From Channallabes apus (lineage: Eukaryota > Chordata > Actinopteri > Siluriformes > Clariidae), in contig CM060118.1 in NCBI GenBank assembly GCA_030522415.1, positions 17,959,151 to 18,023,150 on the forward strand: a stretch of DNA of 64,000 nt, given 5' to 3'. The first letter of the stretch is position 1. The number at the start of each line of letters is the position of its first letter. Under the pieces are notes generated by a model that made no database searches, had not been told where the DNA came from, and saw only the letters and a program-made list of their open reading frames with translations. Positions 24,390 through 36,934 of the stretch are shown here, piece by piece. Made by a program: the position numbers and the translations under genes.

Positions 24390-24910
24390 ATACATACAGT
24401 GCAGTGCTTTTTTTCATATTTGTCACACTTACCTAATTCAGATAATATTTTTTTTCTTTTTACACAAAGATAATCTGAGTAAATACAAGTTTTTAAATGA
24501 TTGTCTCCTTTCAGGATAAAAAGCTGTCCAAACATGCCTGGCCCTATGTGAAAAAGTAATTGGCCCTACGTAATAACTGTTTGTGCCACCCTTGGCCCAA
24601 AACAAGAGTTTGTGATAACTGGCAATGAGTCTTTCACATTGTTGTGGAGGAATTTTACACTTCTTTGCAGAATTGTTCTAATTCAGCTACATAGGAAGGG
24701 TTTTCAAGCCTACAGCCTTTTTAAGTTAATGCCACAACATCTCAAATGACTTGGACTTGACTAGGCTACTCCAAAACCTTAATTTTGTTTGTTTTGCTGG
24801 TGTGTTTCAATCATTGTCCTGCTGCATAACCCAGGTGTGCTTGTTCTTGAACAGACATTCTCCTTCAGAATTTTCTTGCAGATCGATCATGGCCAATGTC
24901 AGGGACTCGA
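24390..24910 (-). mobile_element. Tc1-like transposase relic, C-terminal half
   Basis: On the minus strand, broken frames encode MQQDN-type sequence (around 24825), FEMLWH near 24740, PPQQCERLIAS near 24640 and AKGG near 24590. These follow the order of the second half of a Tc1 transposase, including its C-terminal AKGG block. No intact frame. Confidence 0.65.
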
Positions 24911-24919
24911 AAAATTTGC

Positions 24920-25420
24920 CAAAAAGTAAAAAAAAAAAAAAAAAAGAAAAAACCTAAATCTGGACAGAAAGCTGTCATAACATCAGAAGAATTTCTCCAT
25001 TTCTCTCCAAACAGGCTACTCAGGTGCTTGTTCAATCCCTTGCTAATTCAAGACTGGACTAGTCCAATACACTCCTGGCAGGTCTGCCTCTCTGTACCAT
25101 TCATCCTCTGTTCCAGAATGTGGCTGCACGGTTTGTTTTCAACCTTTTTAAATTCTTCCAGACCACCCCACTTCTCTGCTCCCTCCACTGGCTTCCTGTA
25201 GTTTCCCGCATTAAATTCAAAACACTGACACTTGCCTACAAAGAAATAAACGCCCCAGCGCACACTAACTGTACTTCTCAGCTCTAATCACACCGGACAC
25301 TGACTGCACCATGTTCCTCCAGCATTGCTCGACTGGTCTCACCATCCTTCTGAACCTCCTCTAAATGTCTCTTCAGGCAAGTTACTTGCAATCTTTAAGT
25401 GAGGCTAAAGACCTGACTGG
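24920..25420 (+). mobile_element. non-LTR retrotransposon (LINE) 3' fragment
   Basis: After a poly-A tract at about 24928-24946, plus-strand frames give a shifted remnant of a LINE reverse transcriptase C-terminus, including an LHWLPV-type motif near 25187. Frames are interrupted. The clade is not resolved (CR1/L2/Rex-like). Confidence 0.5.
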
Positions 25421-26697
25421 TTTATAGATATCTGGGTTAATCCCACCCCACCTCAGCTCCCTATTTTTTTATATATATTCAAGCCCACTTTATTCCCCAC
25501 CCTTCTTCTCTCAATCTCATAATCATTTACTTTACATGTAGGTTGTCTTCTCAAGCTAGGCCATGTCTTTTGCTAGATTCTTTGTGTCCTTCCATCAGAT
25601 CAATTCATGTCACTCTAATATTTCTTCTAACCTTCTACCACAATGTATAAGTACCTTAGGTGTCTGATTTCCCTCTTATTGGCCTGTGGTGTGCCCTTTA
25701 TTCTCTATGAATTACTGGAGTATAATTAAGTCCACTAATCAACATGCATATGACATTTTGTACTATTAAACTGATTAAACATTATTATTTGTACAGTATA
25801 TTGCATATTTAACTGTCAGGGTTAAAATGTTAAATTGTTAGACATCATTTTATTCTTTCATGCCCCTTATTATATGCTTATGCTACTATACCCATTTTCA
25901 TATCATATAACTTTTACACACTGAAAATATGGAAGCCTATCCTCTTTTTCTCTGCACACTCTCTTCTCTACTTAATGTCTCTAGTCTCAATGTCTATAGT
26001 ACTCAAACATATTTCTAACAGTTCTGAGAAGTGATCGAATAATAATTTATTTGCACCATGCACACTCTCTAACAACAGGAAGTTATTCCATCTGTGAACC
26101 TCTTTCCTCTTTTTTTGCTTTGCTTTCCACAAGCTCAGCCGTTCTAAGAAGACGTTTTAGTCTTAATTTGTAGCTAGGGAACATTTGCTTTACTTGACAA
26201 AATGTATTTTTATATAAACTTTTTTTTTCTGTAACCTTACTCATCATCTGGATTAAATTACTCTTACTCTTTCTGTTAGCCTTATGTCTCAAATGTGTTT
26301 TTGTTTGTTGAGCCTATCAGGTAAAAGAACATGTCCACTTATTCATAATACATGAAAATCTTAATATTTAGTGAATTAATCTTAATTTGTGCAATGATTC
26401 ACATGGCCTGTCTTCCACATCCAAAGGGGATTAGAGAAAGCCTTTTAAAAAATCTGTAGTGATGACTAACCCCAAAACAAAAGCAAAGAAAAAAATCTGA
26501 CTAGCTGAATTTTGCCCCACACATTAGAAATGTTGAATATACACACACTTATAAGAACCGCTGCAGCAAGAACTGCTACTGATATGAATGTAGTTTGTTA
26601 GATTTCATAGAGTTCATCATGTAGAAACTGCCAAGGAGAACCTGAAGGCATGAATATAGGCTAAAAGTATAAAAGTAATTTGCATTAACCATATAAT

Positions 26698-26701
<4 letters not shown>

Positions 26702-26732
<31 letters not shown>
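26702..26732. repeat. (CT)n microsatellite
   Basis: About 30 bp of CT immediately before the Tc1-like element at 26735. It sits where that element's left terminal repeat would be expected. Confidence 0.9.
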
Positions 26733-26734
<2 letters not shown>

Positions 26735-26736
<2 letters not shown>

Positions 26737-27516
26737 AGGACTGTGTATTTCAACAATAATGTTGTACAAATCCAAATAACTTTACAGATCTTCATTGTAA
26801 AGGGTTTAAACAATGTTTTCCATGCATGTTCAATTAACCATAATCAATTAATTAACATGCACCTGTGGAATGGCCTTACAGAAAGTAGGCATTTAAGGTC
26901 ACAGTTCTAAAAACGCAGGACACTAAAGAGACTTGTCTACCGACTGTGAAAAACACCCAAAGAAAGATGCCCAGGGTCCCTGCTCATCTGTGTAAACGTG
27001 CATTAGGCATGCTGCAGGGAGGCATGAGGACTGCTGATGTAGCTAGGGTAATAAATTGCCATGTCCGCACTGTGAGACACCTAAGACAGCGCTACAAGGA
27101 GACAGGAAGGACAGCTGATCATCCTCGCAGTGGAAGACCACGTGTAATAACACCTGCACAGGATGGGTATCCGAATATCACACCTGCGTGACAGGTACAG
27201 GATGGCCACAACAACTGCCCGAGTCACACCAGGAACACACAATCCCTCCATCTCACAGCAAGAACTGACAAATCTGGTCCAGTCCATGAGGAGGAGATGC
27301 ACTGCAGTACTTCAAGCAGCTGGTGGCCACACCAGATACTGACTGGTACTTTTGATTTTGAGCCTCCCTTCATTCAGGGACACATTGTGAAACATTTTTA
27401 GTTTATGTCTTATGGTGTTGACTCTTTTAGTGTTCATACAAATATTTACACATTAAGTGTACTGAAAGTAAAAACAGTTGAAAGTCAGAGGACGTTTCTT
27501 TTTTTGCTGAGTATAT
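26735..27516 (+). mobile_element. internally deleted Tc1-like transposon
   Basis: Codes for a Tc1 transposase N-terminus at 26946-27191: a helix-turn-helix region (KRALGMLQGGMRTADVARVI) followed by a GRPRVITPAQD-type linker. It then breaks, and most of the catalytic domain is missing. The right end GAGGACGTTTCTTTTTTTGC at about 27489 matches the usual terminal repeat of this family. The left terminal repeat is absent. Confidence 0.75.
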
Positions 27517-27519
27517 TTG

Positions 27520-28115
27520 TAGAAGTGAAATGATTTATAATCACTCTATACTGATTGATTGTCTTTTGAGATGGGCTCCTTTCAATGTTTTTTTTTTTTC
27601 AATGTTTCATCTGTGTGATTTCTCTTACCACCATCACTTTTGATTTAATTGAGATAAATAAAAAAAAATTTAATTAAGAGTGGATTTTTTTGTGGCAAAG
27701 ATCAGTGTTATGCATGAGATTGAATAATTCATGAAATATTGAATTATGTTGAACTTGAATTGAACAATGAATTGAGCATGTTCTTTTATTGTTAGGTGAT
27801 TTATTGAAAGTCTTAAACAGAAAGAAGAAGTGTCCAGTAAAAGATGCATGAACATAATGGATCTCAACCAAAAGTCTATAATTAAGTAGAAACAAGGATA
27901 AGGGCAAGATTAACATGCATCCAGTTTGTGATGTGATATTTGCTTAGGCTAAAATACAGAAATAAAATATGTGAACTAAGCAAAGCTGTGAGACTTATTA
28001 TTAGGGAAAATGCTGATCTATACTTTTAATCACTGTTCTTCTCTTTCTAAATTAGTGTTATACTGTACTACACCGATGTACCAAATTTGACTGTAATCAC
28101 AATAATATACAATTA
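27520..28115. other. intergenic, no gene seen
   Basis: AT-rich; nothing recognisable apart from homopolymer runs. Confidence 0.5.
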
Positions 28116-28118
28116 CAG

Positions 28119-28119
28119 C

Positions 28120-28179
<60 letters not shown>
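28119..28179. repeat. (TAGA)n microsatellite abutting an LTR
   Basis: About 15 tetranucleotide units ending exactly where the LTR begins at 28180. Confidence 0.95.
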
Positions 28180-28532
28180 TGTCACACACACCCGTTCCGC
28201 AACCGGCACTAGGACCCGGAAATAGTACCGTCGCAAAACAGGAAGCATAAAAGGAGACAATATGGCACTTCACATTGTTCAGTCATTGAGTTCGCCCATG
28301 TCGGTTCACTTTCTTGGGTCTACTTTCTGATTCGAGTGTGTGTTTATAGGATGCGGGTTAAATTTGTGTTTTTCCCTTGCTCCCCTTCTGTGAGAGTCCT
28401 TAGACTGAAATCGTGTGGTTATCCTGCCTACTCGCTTGCTTCCGCGTTTGGGTTTACCATCCATGCTACAAAGGGCTAAGTGCTAAGTGGCTAAGTGCTA
28501 AATCTCCTGATCATTCCGGTTAGTACGTGACA
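28180..28532 (+). repeat. 5' LTR of the Gypsy element
   Basis: 353 bp bounded by the inverted hexamers TGTCAC (28180-28185) and GTGACA (28527-28532). A TATA-like ATAAAAG lies at 28247-28253. The gag start follows at 28535. Confidence 0.8.
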
Positions 28533-28534
28533 GA

Positions 28535-28930
28535 ATGACTGAGCCACGAGTGGTAAACCCAGCGGATTATGCGCATCTTTGCGATGTGGTAGATCAGCAC
28601 GCCGAGCTAATCAACCAGCTAAACGGAGAGCTCGCTACTCTTCGCCGGAGCGTCCAAGACGTCACAGCCTTGTGCCGTGAGGTGGCAGAGCTTCGGCAGG
28701 AGAACGCGGACCTTTGCGAGGCTGCTGATAGCGCGGCTAACCGTCCTCCCGTCCACCCCCGTTCGGATTACATCTGTAGACGGTCGCCCCCTCTCCTCCA
28801 GTCCCATCACCACTCAAACTCAACCCGTCACTCTTCTCATCGACCAGCACCAAGAACAAATCCGGTTTCACCTTACCTCCATTTCATCACCTCCCATCAT
28901 CCTCGGACACCCTTGGCTACTCCAACATGA
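28535..28930 (+). pseudogene. gag remnant
   Basis: The frame opens MTEPRVVNPADYAHLCDVVD and continues into a Leu/Glu-rich, probably coiled-coil stretch (about residues 20-65), as in sushi-type gag proteins. After about residue 75 it runs out of the true frame: the capsid and zinc-knuckle parts are lost, and the sequence continues as protease in another frame. Confidence 0.7.
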
Positions 28931-29339
28931 CCCCCTCATCTCCTGGACACAGAACCAGATATTACAATTGGGGCCGACCTGCACCTAACTCTGCCTACGG
29001 GCATCGGCTGGGACGTGTTCTAGGGAGTCCGAGGCCCCCAACGTTGACACCAACGCCATCCCCACCGCCTATCGGGACCTGGCTGGAGTGTTTTGTGTCT
29101 TGCCTCCTCATCGCCCCGACGACCTGGCTATAGACCTTCAGCCGGGTGCCGTTCCCCCCCGCGGCCACCTTTACTCCCTATCCACCACAGAGACGCAGGC
29201 GATGGAGGAGTATGGAGGAGTAACGCCCTTCGTTAGGGTACCATCCGGGCCTCCTCCACGCCCGCCGCCGCAGGATTCTTCTGCGTAAAGAAAAAATGCG
29301 GTGAACTTCGCCCCTGTGTCGACTAACGGGGCTCAACAA

Positions 29340-30081
29340 CATTACCATAATACCATTACTCAATAACATTACCAACTCAGCCCTGGACACCCTCTCTGGT
29401 GCCACCATTTTCACTAAGTTGGACCTTCGGCGCACCTACAACTTGGTGCGCATCAGAGAGGGTGATGAGTGGAAGACGGCTTTCATTATCCCCACAGGAC
29501 ACTATGAGAGCTTGGTCATCCCATTCAGCCTCTGCAATGCACCCGCCGCCTTCCAGCAATTTATCAATGATGTCCTCCAAGACATGTTAGGGCGTTGGGT
29601 GTTTGTTTATCTGGATGACATACTGATTTACTCATGTACAGCCGACGAACACATCCAACATGTCAGGGCGGTTCTCAAGAGATTGCTCGCCCATCAGCTG
29701 TATTGTAAGTTGGAGAAGTGCGCTTTTCACGAGTGCCCAGGGTGTGGCCATGGAAGCTTGAAGCTGTGCATCTTTGGCCCGTACCCCAAGACCCTCAAGC
29801 AGCTTCAACGGTTTCTCGGGTTTGCGAACTTCTATCGTTGCTTTATCCAGGACTACAGTACGGTTGCAGCAACTTTAACCACCCTGACCCAACCTTCATC
29901 TCACTTCACCCTTAACCCTGATGCCATCACCGCTTTCCACAAACTTTGTCACCGAATCACCACCGCACCAATCCTCCTCCATCCAGATGCAAGTCAACCA
30001 GGTGGAGGTGGATGCATCGGATGTGGGCGTTGGGGCCGTTCTCTCTCAACAAGGTCCAGACCAGAAACTACACCCAAGTAG
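29340..30081 (+). pseudogene. Gypsy reverse transcriptase / RNase H remnant
   Basis: The longest open part (29419-30081) encodes LVRIREGDEWKTAFIIPTGH and FVYLDDILIYS, the Ty3/Gypsy fingers-palm region with the catalytic Asp pair. RNase-H-like sequence follows but shifts frame near 30.0 kb. The fingers region upstream carries stops and shifts. Confidence 0.8.
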
Positions 30082-30719
30082 TTTCTTCTCCTAAAAGTTT
30101 GACCCCACTCAGCAGCGATACGGGGTAGGGGACCACTGCTGGCCATAAAGTGGGCTTTGGAGGAATGGCGTCACTGGCTCCAGGGAGCCAGGCAGCCGTT
30201 CATCGTCTGGACCGATCACCAAAACCTCATCACTATCCGGAACATGTAACAACTCAACCGCAGACAGGCGCGGTGGGCATTATTCTTTGAACATTATAAT
30301 TTCCATCTTTCCTACCGCCGGGGGTCCAAGAACACCAAGGCAGATGCCCTCTCACAACAACATGAGGAAGAAGTCCCCCAGCCTGTCCTTCCCACATCTA
30401 AAATCATCGCACCGTTCCACTGGGATTTGGAAACAAGAGTCCTCCAGACGCAGGCCGAGGAGGTGTGTCGTCTGTACAACTCTACAATCCACAGTCCACA
30501 AGAGTGGAGGTTCTTCAGTGGGTACATTTGTCTCTCCTCTCTGGACATCAGGGTACACGCCGCACCCTCCAATTTATTCAGTGCGCCTTCTGGTGGCCAT
30601 CAATAAAGAAGGACGTCGACGAGTTCATCCAGGCGTGCCCTGCGTGTGCCAGGGCGAAAGATAATAACCAGCCGACGGCGTGGGACGGGCGTGGTTGGAG
30701 TTGGAGTTGGAGTTGCCAA

Positions 30720-33380
30720 TGGGCAGGGCAGACAGAATGAGGTTGGGAAGAATACGACGAGCTTGTGAACCTATGCCTCGGCTCGTGCTTAATGGCGTAA
30801 GTGACTTAATGTAAGTGTGTTCTTGCCATAATGAAAATAGCTATGATAAATAATCCCTATTAATGAATGTTGGAAAAAAGTTGTAAAAAATGAAGTGGGA
30901 GTTCTACTTGTAGTACAGAACATTTTGAGGCAAATACTTTTATGAATACTTTTACATGATTATAGATTAAGTATTACACTCAGAAATAAATGCACTACAT
31001 CAAATAAACATTGTATGTTTTTAAAAATATTTTACGATGCACAATTATATTTTATGCCAAGTGGCATACTCTGTACGGATTTACTCTGAAAATTCATTAA
31101 AAGCACAGTGCACAGTTACTCTTGCAAGTAAAACATACAATGCCGAGACAAAGAACTTGCACACTCCAAGATTTTACTGTCCCCATTTAGCTTTGTTTAG
31201 AGTGCACAATTGTGGACTCTAATTATCTAGTAATTGTGGGGGAGAATTCATGTATGAAAATGATTCATCATGCTCCTAGCACCACTAGTCCTGGAAAAGG
31301 CTGTGCAATCAGGGAAGAAACACTCCACACTCCACGGATGTGATAACCTGGTCATTCAGTACATTCAGGTCATCAGCTAACTTACTGTATGTTAATTGCC
31401 ACATAATGTTGATATGCCTAGACCTGACCAATTGAAATAAGCCTATATCATAACACTGCCTCCAGAGGCATTTACAGCAGCCACTATGCACGATTGGTGG
31501 ATCGCTTCATGTGCTTCCCTTCTTACCCTGGTGCCCCCATCGTTCTTCACCATGGTTATCTAGAGCTCTCTGTTGTAGATTTATGTTGCTTGTGATTTCT
31601 TAATATTTAATCATTGTTTTTTTTATATTTTCAGTCCCATGGATGAGATTGTTTACACAACTGACGAGGAACGTTGGTGACCCAGCCTGATGGGAATACA
31701 TTGTCTGTGTGGTTGTTTGCACAGCTACACAGCTACTGTATATAACCTGTCATTATACCTACAGTAGGTGTATAATTTTCTCAGCATGTAAAAATACAGT
31801 AGATGTCTGCATTGATTTGTTATTTGTTCTGAGATTTAAAAAAAACATCTTATACATTGATTACAGTGAAAAAATCAGTCATGGATGTGCTTATTTAAAT
31901 TAAGGGCAGAATTTCTACCAATTTCTCTGCCTCTTAGCATATACCACAAACAACACTTTTCTGAGTAATTATTCTTCACATAGTTTTTTTTTATCTAATA
32001 TACATACATGAGACTCTGCAACCCACATATCAGAGTTAAACATTACTTTGGAAAAATATACATAAATAAATTATAATTATTCTTTATAAATAAATTATAT
32101 TCAGTAAATACCCATACGGGAGTACATGTACTGTACCGTGCCTGTTACAACTTCCTATTTTCACAGGGTGCAAAAACTGCATATAACTACCCGAGAGTTC
32201 TCCAGACTCATTTTCCCCTAATGCAGTGGTGATGACGTACCATCCCACTGTAACAGTGAGTTCTGTACCCGGTAAAGAAGTCAATGCAGCTCCACAGCAA
32301 AATGCAATAAACAATAACTTTGTTTTTGTGGGGGAGCATATGTGTTGCGTATGTACTGATAGTGACCATAACTGTGTAATCATAATAAATTGTCACTGAC
32401 TGTGACAAGCTCCTCATCACAATCTTTTAAATTCAACAAAAGAAATTTGGTAAATAATGTCAGGTTTCATTCAATTCATTCATTCAATAGAAATATGTCC
32501 ATTTACAAACTTAACTGACTATGGTTAATATTATGTATGTATATATTAAACAGTATGTAAATACATAGACATTAGCATGGAGTTTACTGCCTGCCTGTGG
32601 TGATCAAGTGCACTTAAACCTTTTTTTTTAACCTTATTAACGTAATTAATATGCTGTGACTTTCTGTTTGTTTTTCAATATAACCAAGTTGCCTTTTTTT
32701 TTTTTTTTTATAAAACCTAATAAAAATTATTTTAAAAAGTAAGAAACACAAAACCCTCGTTTGGAAGGTTTACTCCTGGTACTCTAGTTTCCAACCCATA
32801 GTGTAAAGACATGCACATGAGGCTAAGTGGTATTTCCCACTGGCCCGTAGTGTGTGAGTGTGTGCGTGCTTGTGATCTGAAATGGATTGTCACCCTGTCC
32901 AAGGTCTTCCCTGACTAATACCACGAGACCCTTGGGATAGGTTCCAGGCCTCACACAACCTCATACAAGATAAGTGCATAGAGAATGAGTGAGAGGGAGG
33001 GAGTGTTTGCCAGAAAGAAATGGTTGTGGTTACTGGGAAAAGTATTCCACTTGTAGAATGAATCATTAGTAATAGTTTTAATATTTGGCTGATTTCAAGC
33101 TCCTATCTTTTTAGACCACGATCCTAGGAGTTACTGTTGACCTCTTTGTCTTCAAGACGCTAGAATTAGCCTGTGGTTTTCCTGCTGTCCAATTGAGTTT
33201 TCTCATTTCAATATTGTATTATTTTCATGTTCAGTGACCAGGATGAATGGGTGAGTGGCTCCCTCTAGCTAGTTCTTAAAGCAGCAACATTTTTGAGAGT
33301 AACTCTTTATTTTTTATATCATTAGTAGAAGATGTTTTCCTAGTAAATGTCAGGACTGTCCTTAGAGGAGAGGAGTTAAA
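30720..33380. other. intergenic, no gene; minor repeat pieces
   Basis: 31.32-31.56 kb (ACTGCCTCCAGAGGCATTTA, then GCACGATTGGTGGATCGCTT) resembles a Tc1-type transposon fragment on the minus strand. 32.77-32.99 kb is a truncated, degenerate copy of the tRNA-headed repeat family. The rest is AT-rich with no recognised content. Confidence 0.45.
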
Positions 33381-33387
33381 AGTGCAT

Positions 33388-33760
33388 TGTGCCTTGTAAA
33401 AGCATTCATATGCCTTGAAATTTTCCAGATTTTGTCACGTTACAGCCTCAAACATAAATATATTTTATTGGGATTTTATGTGATCTCAGGTGGCACGTAA
33501 TTGTGAAGTAGATGGAAAATGATAAATGGTTTTCAATTATTTTTTTTTTTACAAATAAAAATCTGAAAGTGTGGCATGCATTTGTATTCAGACCTATTTA
33601 CTGTGATAACTGAAATCCAGTGGAACGAATTGCCTTCAGTTACCTATTTAGTAAATAGAGAACACGCATCATGTACACATATGCACACCACACTTTTTAG
33701 ATTTTCATTTGTAAAATTAAAATTTTAGCAAACAATATAATGTGTGTAAGGCCCTTGACA
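33388..33760. mobile_element. Tc1-like terminal fragment
   Basis: TGCCTTGTAAAAGCATTCAT followed by TTTTATTGGGATTTTATGTG and TGGCATGCATTTGTATTCAG. This closely follows the start of the element at 52.1 kb, so both belong to one Tc1-like family. Only the terminal part is present. Confidence 0.65.
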
Positions 33761-34022
33761 TTTTATCTCTGTATTTTTCTCTCCATTAAGTTTTCTCCAA
33801 TAAGATATGTGGTTTATGCTTATGGAACCAGGAGAATTTGAAATGATGGGGTAATTGGAGGACTGGAAGTGGCAGATGATGATCATGAAGGACCTCAGAC
33901 TTTTAAATTGAGGTGTGGAGCTTAGCTCATGGTTTGGAAGTCAGGAAAGTCAGGAGTTAACATGGAGAGTGGATTGTGAGAGGATCACCTTATATTTCTG
34001 ATTCTTTAAATAGACTTTGAGA

Positions 34023-34408
34023 TGGGCCTGCGAGTGGCGCAGTGGTAAAGCACTCGCCTTATCATTCGCAGAGATCGCTGGTTCGAGGGGAGGGATGAGA
34101 GGTACTTGGTGCTCCCACATTAATCACGGCTCTACAGCCAATCAGGGGCGTCTGTGAGCTCATGCAAGCGGTAGGAGCAGATAGCGCTGTCCTCCGAGTG
34201 TGTTACACCGCCCCCAACGGAGCGTGAGCGAGCAGTTCGAAAAAGGTGCGATTGGCTGGTCTGTCGGAGGAAACTAGTCTTCGGCCTTCCCAACTGAATG
34301 GTAGTAGTGGCCTTAATTTGGGAGCCCCCCTAATGATGGGGAGGAATTGGACACGACTAAATTAGGGAGAAAATCGGGAAAAAATAAATAAATAAATAAT
34401 AAATAAAC
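34023..34408 (+). mobile_element. tRNA-derived SINE with target-site duplication
   Basis: Box A TGGCGCAGTGGTAAAGCAC and box B GGTTCGAGG in a tRNA-like head, then about 250 bp of body and an AAAT-repeat tail. Exact 11-bp duplications AGACTTTGAGA flank it (34012-34022 and 34409-34419), which fixes the borders. Confidence 0.92.
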
Positions 34409-35559
34409 AGACTTTGAGAGCCCACAAATGCTGAGCTTCTGTTAGCTGTTTTTGTTATATTTTCATAATTGTTTTAAACCCCAAATTGTACATTGTGCTT
34501 GTAAATAAGATTTCCAGCAATTTTTTCCCCTTAGCTTGATGTTAATGAGAAAAATCATCTTGCAGCTTGTCATTTTCCCGGTAAGCCACACAACTTTCCA
34601 TTCAAAGTTTTCAAAAATATTGATTAAAAGATACAGTACATCCTGTTGACAACTGGTTAAATATGAGAACTGTATACAGTATTAAAATAGAATATACTGT
34701 ACAGTGTTATATGGGCACAGATTTTAATAAAAACTGAAATTCTATGATTTGCACATTTATTCTGCGTATTTCAGTCACTGTTAGTCATTTAGATGCTCAT
34801 TTAAAGTTATAAAATCTGAGAGTTTCAACACATGGTTTAGTTTAATGTGACAATCAAATCTTTCAGGACCAACTAACTAATCACTTTAGGTGTAATACAT
34901 TTGTTTAGGAATAAAACTCCACAAATCTTCTTAAGCTAAGATTTGCCAATCTTAACAGGCAGGGGTGGACAAGCCTGATATACTGTAGAGAGTAAAAGCC
35001 AGACTCACTCTGGCTTAGTGCAATTGACCATTTGTCTACTGCTGAGAAACTATTAGAAGTATTCAGATCATCTGCTTTTCTTGGCAGATTGAAAAGTACT
35101 TGCAAGCTATTATAATGTCTGTCAGAATAAAACTCATCTAAGGAACTTGAGCTAAAATTTTCAGCTGACTTCTAAGTTTAATTCATTGCTTCATTATAGA
35201 CTATTGCACTATTCTATTATGTAATACTTTATATTGCATAATCTACTTCTGGCATTCTGTTAAGTGAATTAGTATAAGCAAAACTATAGACCTTCAACAA
35301 AGTGAAACATTTTAGGCTGTATGAAAGTGTTTTGTTCTATGTTATACTATATTTCAGAGGATTGCTTCCTTCTGCCTACATTTCTCAGCCTTTTTCTACT
35401 ATTTACTGTATCTGTTGTGCATTGTGTGTTATATACTGTATACATTATGGCCGTGATCATACACAACTATATGTCCTGCCTATTATAATAGTCTTCACCC
35501 ATCTGGTAATGATTTTCAATAGACTTAGGAAATCTGAGAAAAGCTGACTGAGAAAGCCT

Positions 35560-36613
35560 GGCACATAATCAGCATTCCAATTCATGGGGTTGCGATCAGG
35601 GATTTATGTCTTTATGTCTTTAATGTCCTAGCTTTGTGCAAATGGGATTGTCATGCTGGAACAAGTTTGGACCTCTTCATTTTCATTGTTCCGAAGCCAC
35701 TCCTATATTGGTTGTTGTCTTGAAATTAAAACAGTTGAACCAGCTTGAGATCCTGAGCTCTCTGAAGGAGGTTTTCAGTTAGGATAGCTCTTTATTTTTC
35801 TGCACCTATTTTTACCTCTATAGTGACTTGTCTCCCAGTCCTAGTCACAGAACAGCATGATGCTCCCACCACTGTGTTTGATTGTTTCACGTTATGGAGG
35901 GTTTCAACAAGGTGATGACAGTGTCTAATTTCCCTATTCAAAATAGTTTCATCTTAGTGTGATCAGACCAGAGGATTTTGTTTCTGATCATCTGAGAGTC
36001 ACAATAGGCTCATTTTAGTGAGGAATAGATTGTGTCTGGCGTCTCTACCATAAAGACTTGATTGGTAGGCTGCTACAGTGATGGGAAAGGCTCTACAATC
36101 TTCATGAGGAAACTCATTTACAGAGTCCCTTTTTTTTACTCAGTTTGACAAGGTGACAAGAACAGGAGACTGCAGGTTGTTCCAAATCTCTTCCATTTGA
36201 GAATGAGAGTGGCTAACATGTTCTTGGTCACATTAAATGCTACATAAATTCTCTTATATCCTTCCCCATATCTTGTCTCACAAGTCTACAGATAATTCTC
36301 TCGCCCTTATGGCTTTGTTTTCACACCATTTACTGCGAAACCTTATATAGACAGATGTGTGCTAGACAGTGCATGACTCCAATCAAATGTACAGTAGAAG
36401 CATCTCAAGGAGCATTGATAGGAGCAGGATGAACCAGATCTTAATTGCAAGTGTTATAACAAAGGATCTGAAAACAAATCATTACAAACTCCTGTGTTTA
36501 TTTGTCAGTAAGAAGTTTTGTGTGTAGAATAATGCAGGGAAAAAAGGATCGTAACTCTTAACTTTTTTATGTGTAAAACTTGAAAGGGTCTGAAAACTTT
36601 GCCAGCACTGTAC
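35560..36613 (-). mobile_element. Tc1-like element relic
   Basis: Minus-strand relic. AGCATGATGCTCCCACCAC, CTCTACCATAAAGACTTGAT and TTATATAGACAGATGTGTG occur in the order usual for a widespread fish Tc1-like family. The end is near GGGTCTGAAAACTTTGCCAG at about 36587. The coding frame is destroyed. Confidence 0.6.
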
Positions 36614-36934
36614 TTTTTGCCACTAGAGTATTGCAAATGTGTAGGTGCCTATCTTCTGTGTACAGTCCTCTCCAATATTACTGGAAATGGTACAGATATT
36701 TTTTTCTCTGTTTCTTTTTGCTACACACTGAAAATATTTGAGTTGGAGATTAAAATTTAAGATTATTGTAATATTTACAATAATTATAATATTTACAATA
36801 CAATATATTATTTACAATATTTACATTCAAATGTGCCAAACAAATTAAACCATTACATCTTTTGTTTGAGTCCACCCATTTTTCAAATAAATAAAAATAT
36901 TGCAACACATGACTAATTCTTGTTGCCCAGGTAT

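Larger units (their letters stand above)
28180..30715 (+). mobile_element. truncated Ty3/Gypsy retrotransposon, Tf1/sushi-like
   Basis: A 5' LTR (28180-28532) is followed by gag from 28535, then, out of frame, a protease C-terminal remnant (to 28988), reverse transcriptase (29.1-29.75 kb, with the YLDD active site read intact at about 29608), RNase H remnants (29.9-30.35 kb) and an integrase zinc-finger remnant near 30.55-30.67 kb. Frames change repeatedly and stops interrupt. The gag middle and protease start are missing. The element stops inside integrase, and no 3' LTR is present in the window. It is non-functional as it stands. Confidence 0.88.

Noticed and set aside
28119..28179. Regularly spaced repeats that might suggest a CRISPR-like array (also 19.1-19.9 kb)
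   Set aside because: The first is a tetranucleotide microsatellite and the second a head-to-tail minisatellite with no unique spacers. The genome is eukaryotic.
34023..34110. tRNA-like sequences with box A and box B (also at 0.9, 12.6, 24.0, 48.8 and 56.1 kb)
   Set aside because: They are SINE heads followed by repeat bodies and simple-repeat tails. They do not fold into intact cloverleafs that I could support as tRNA genes.
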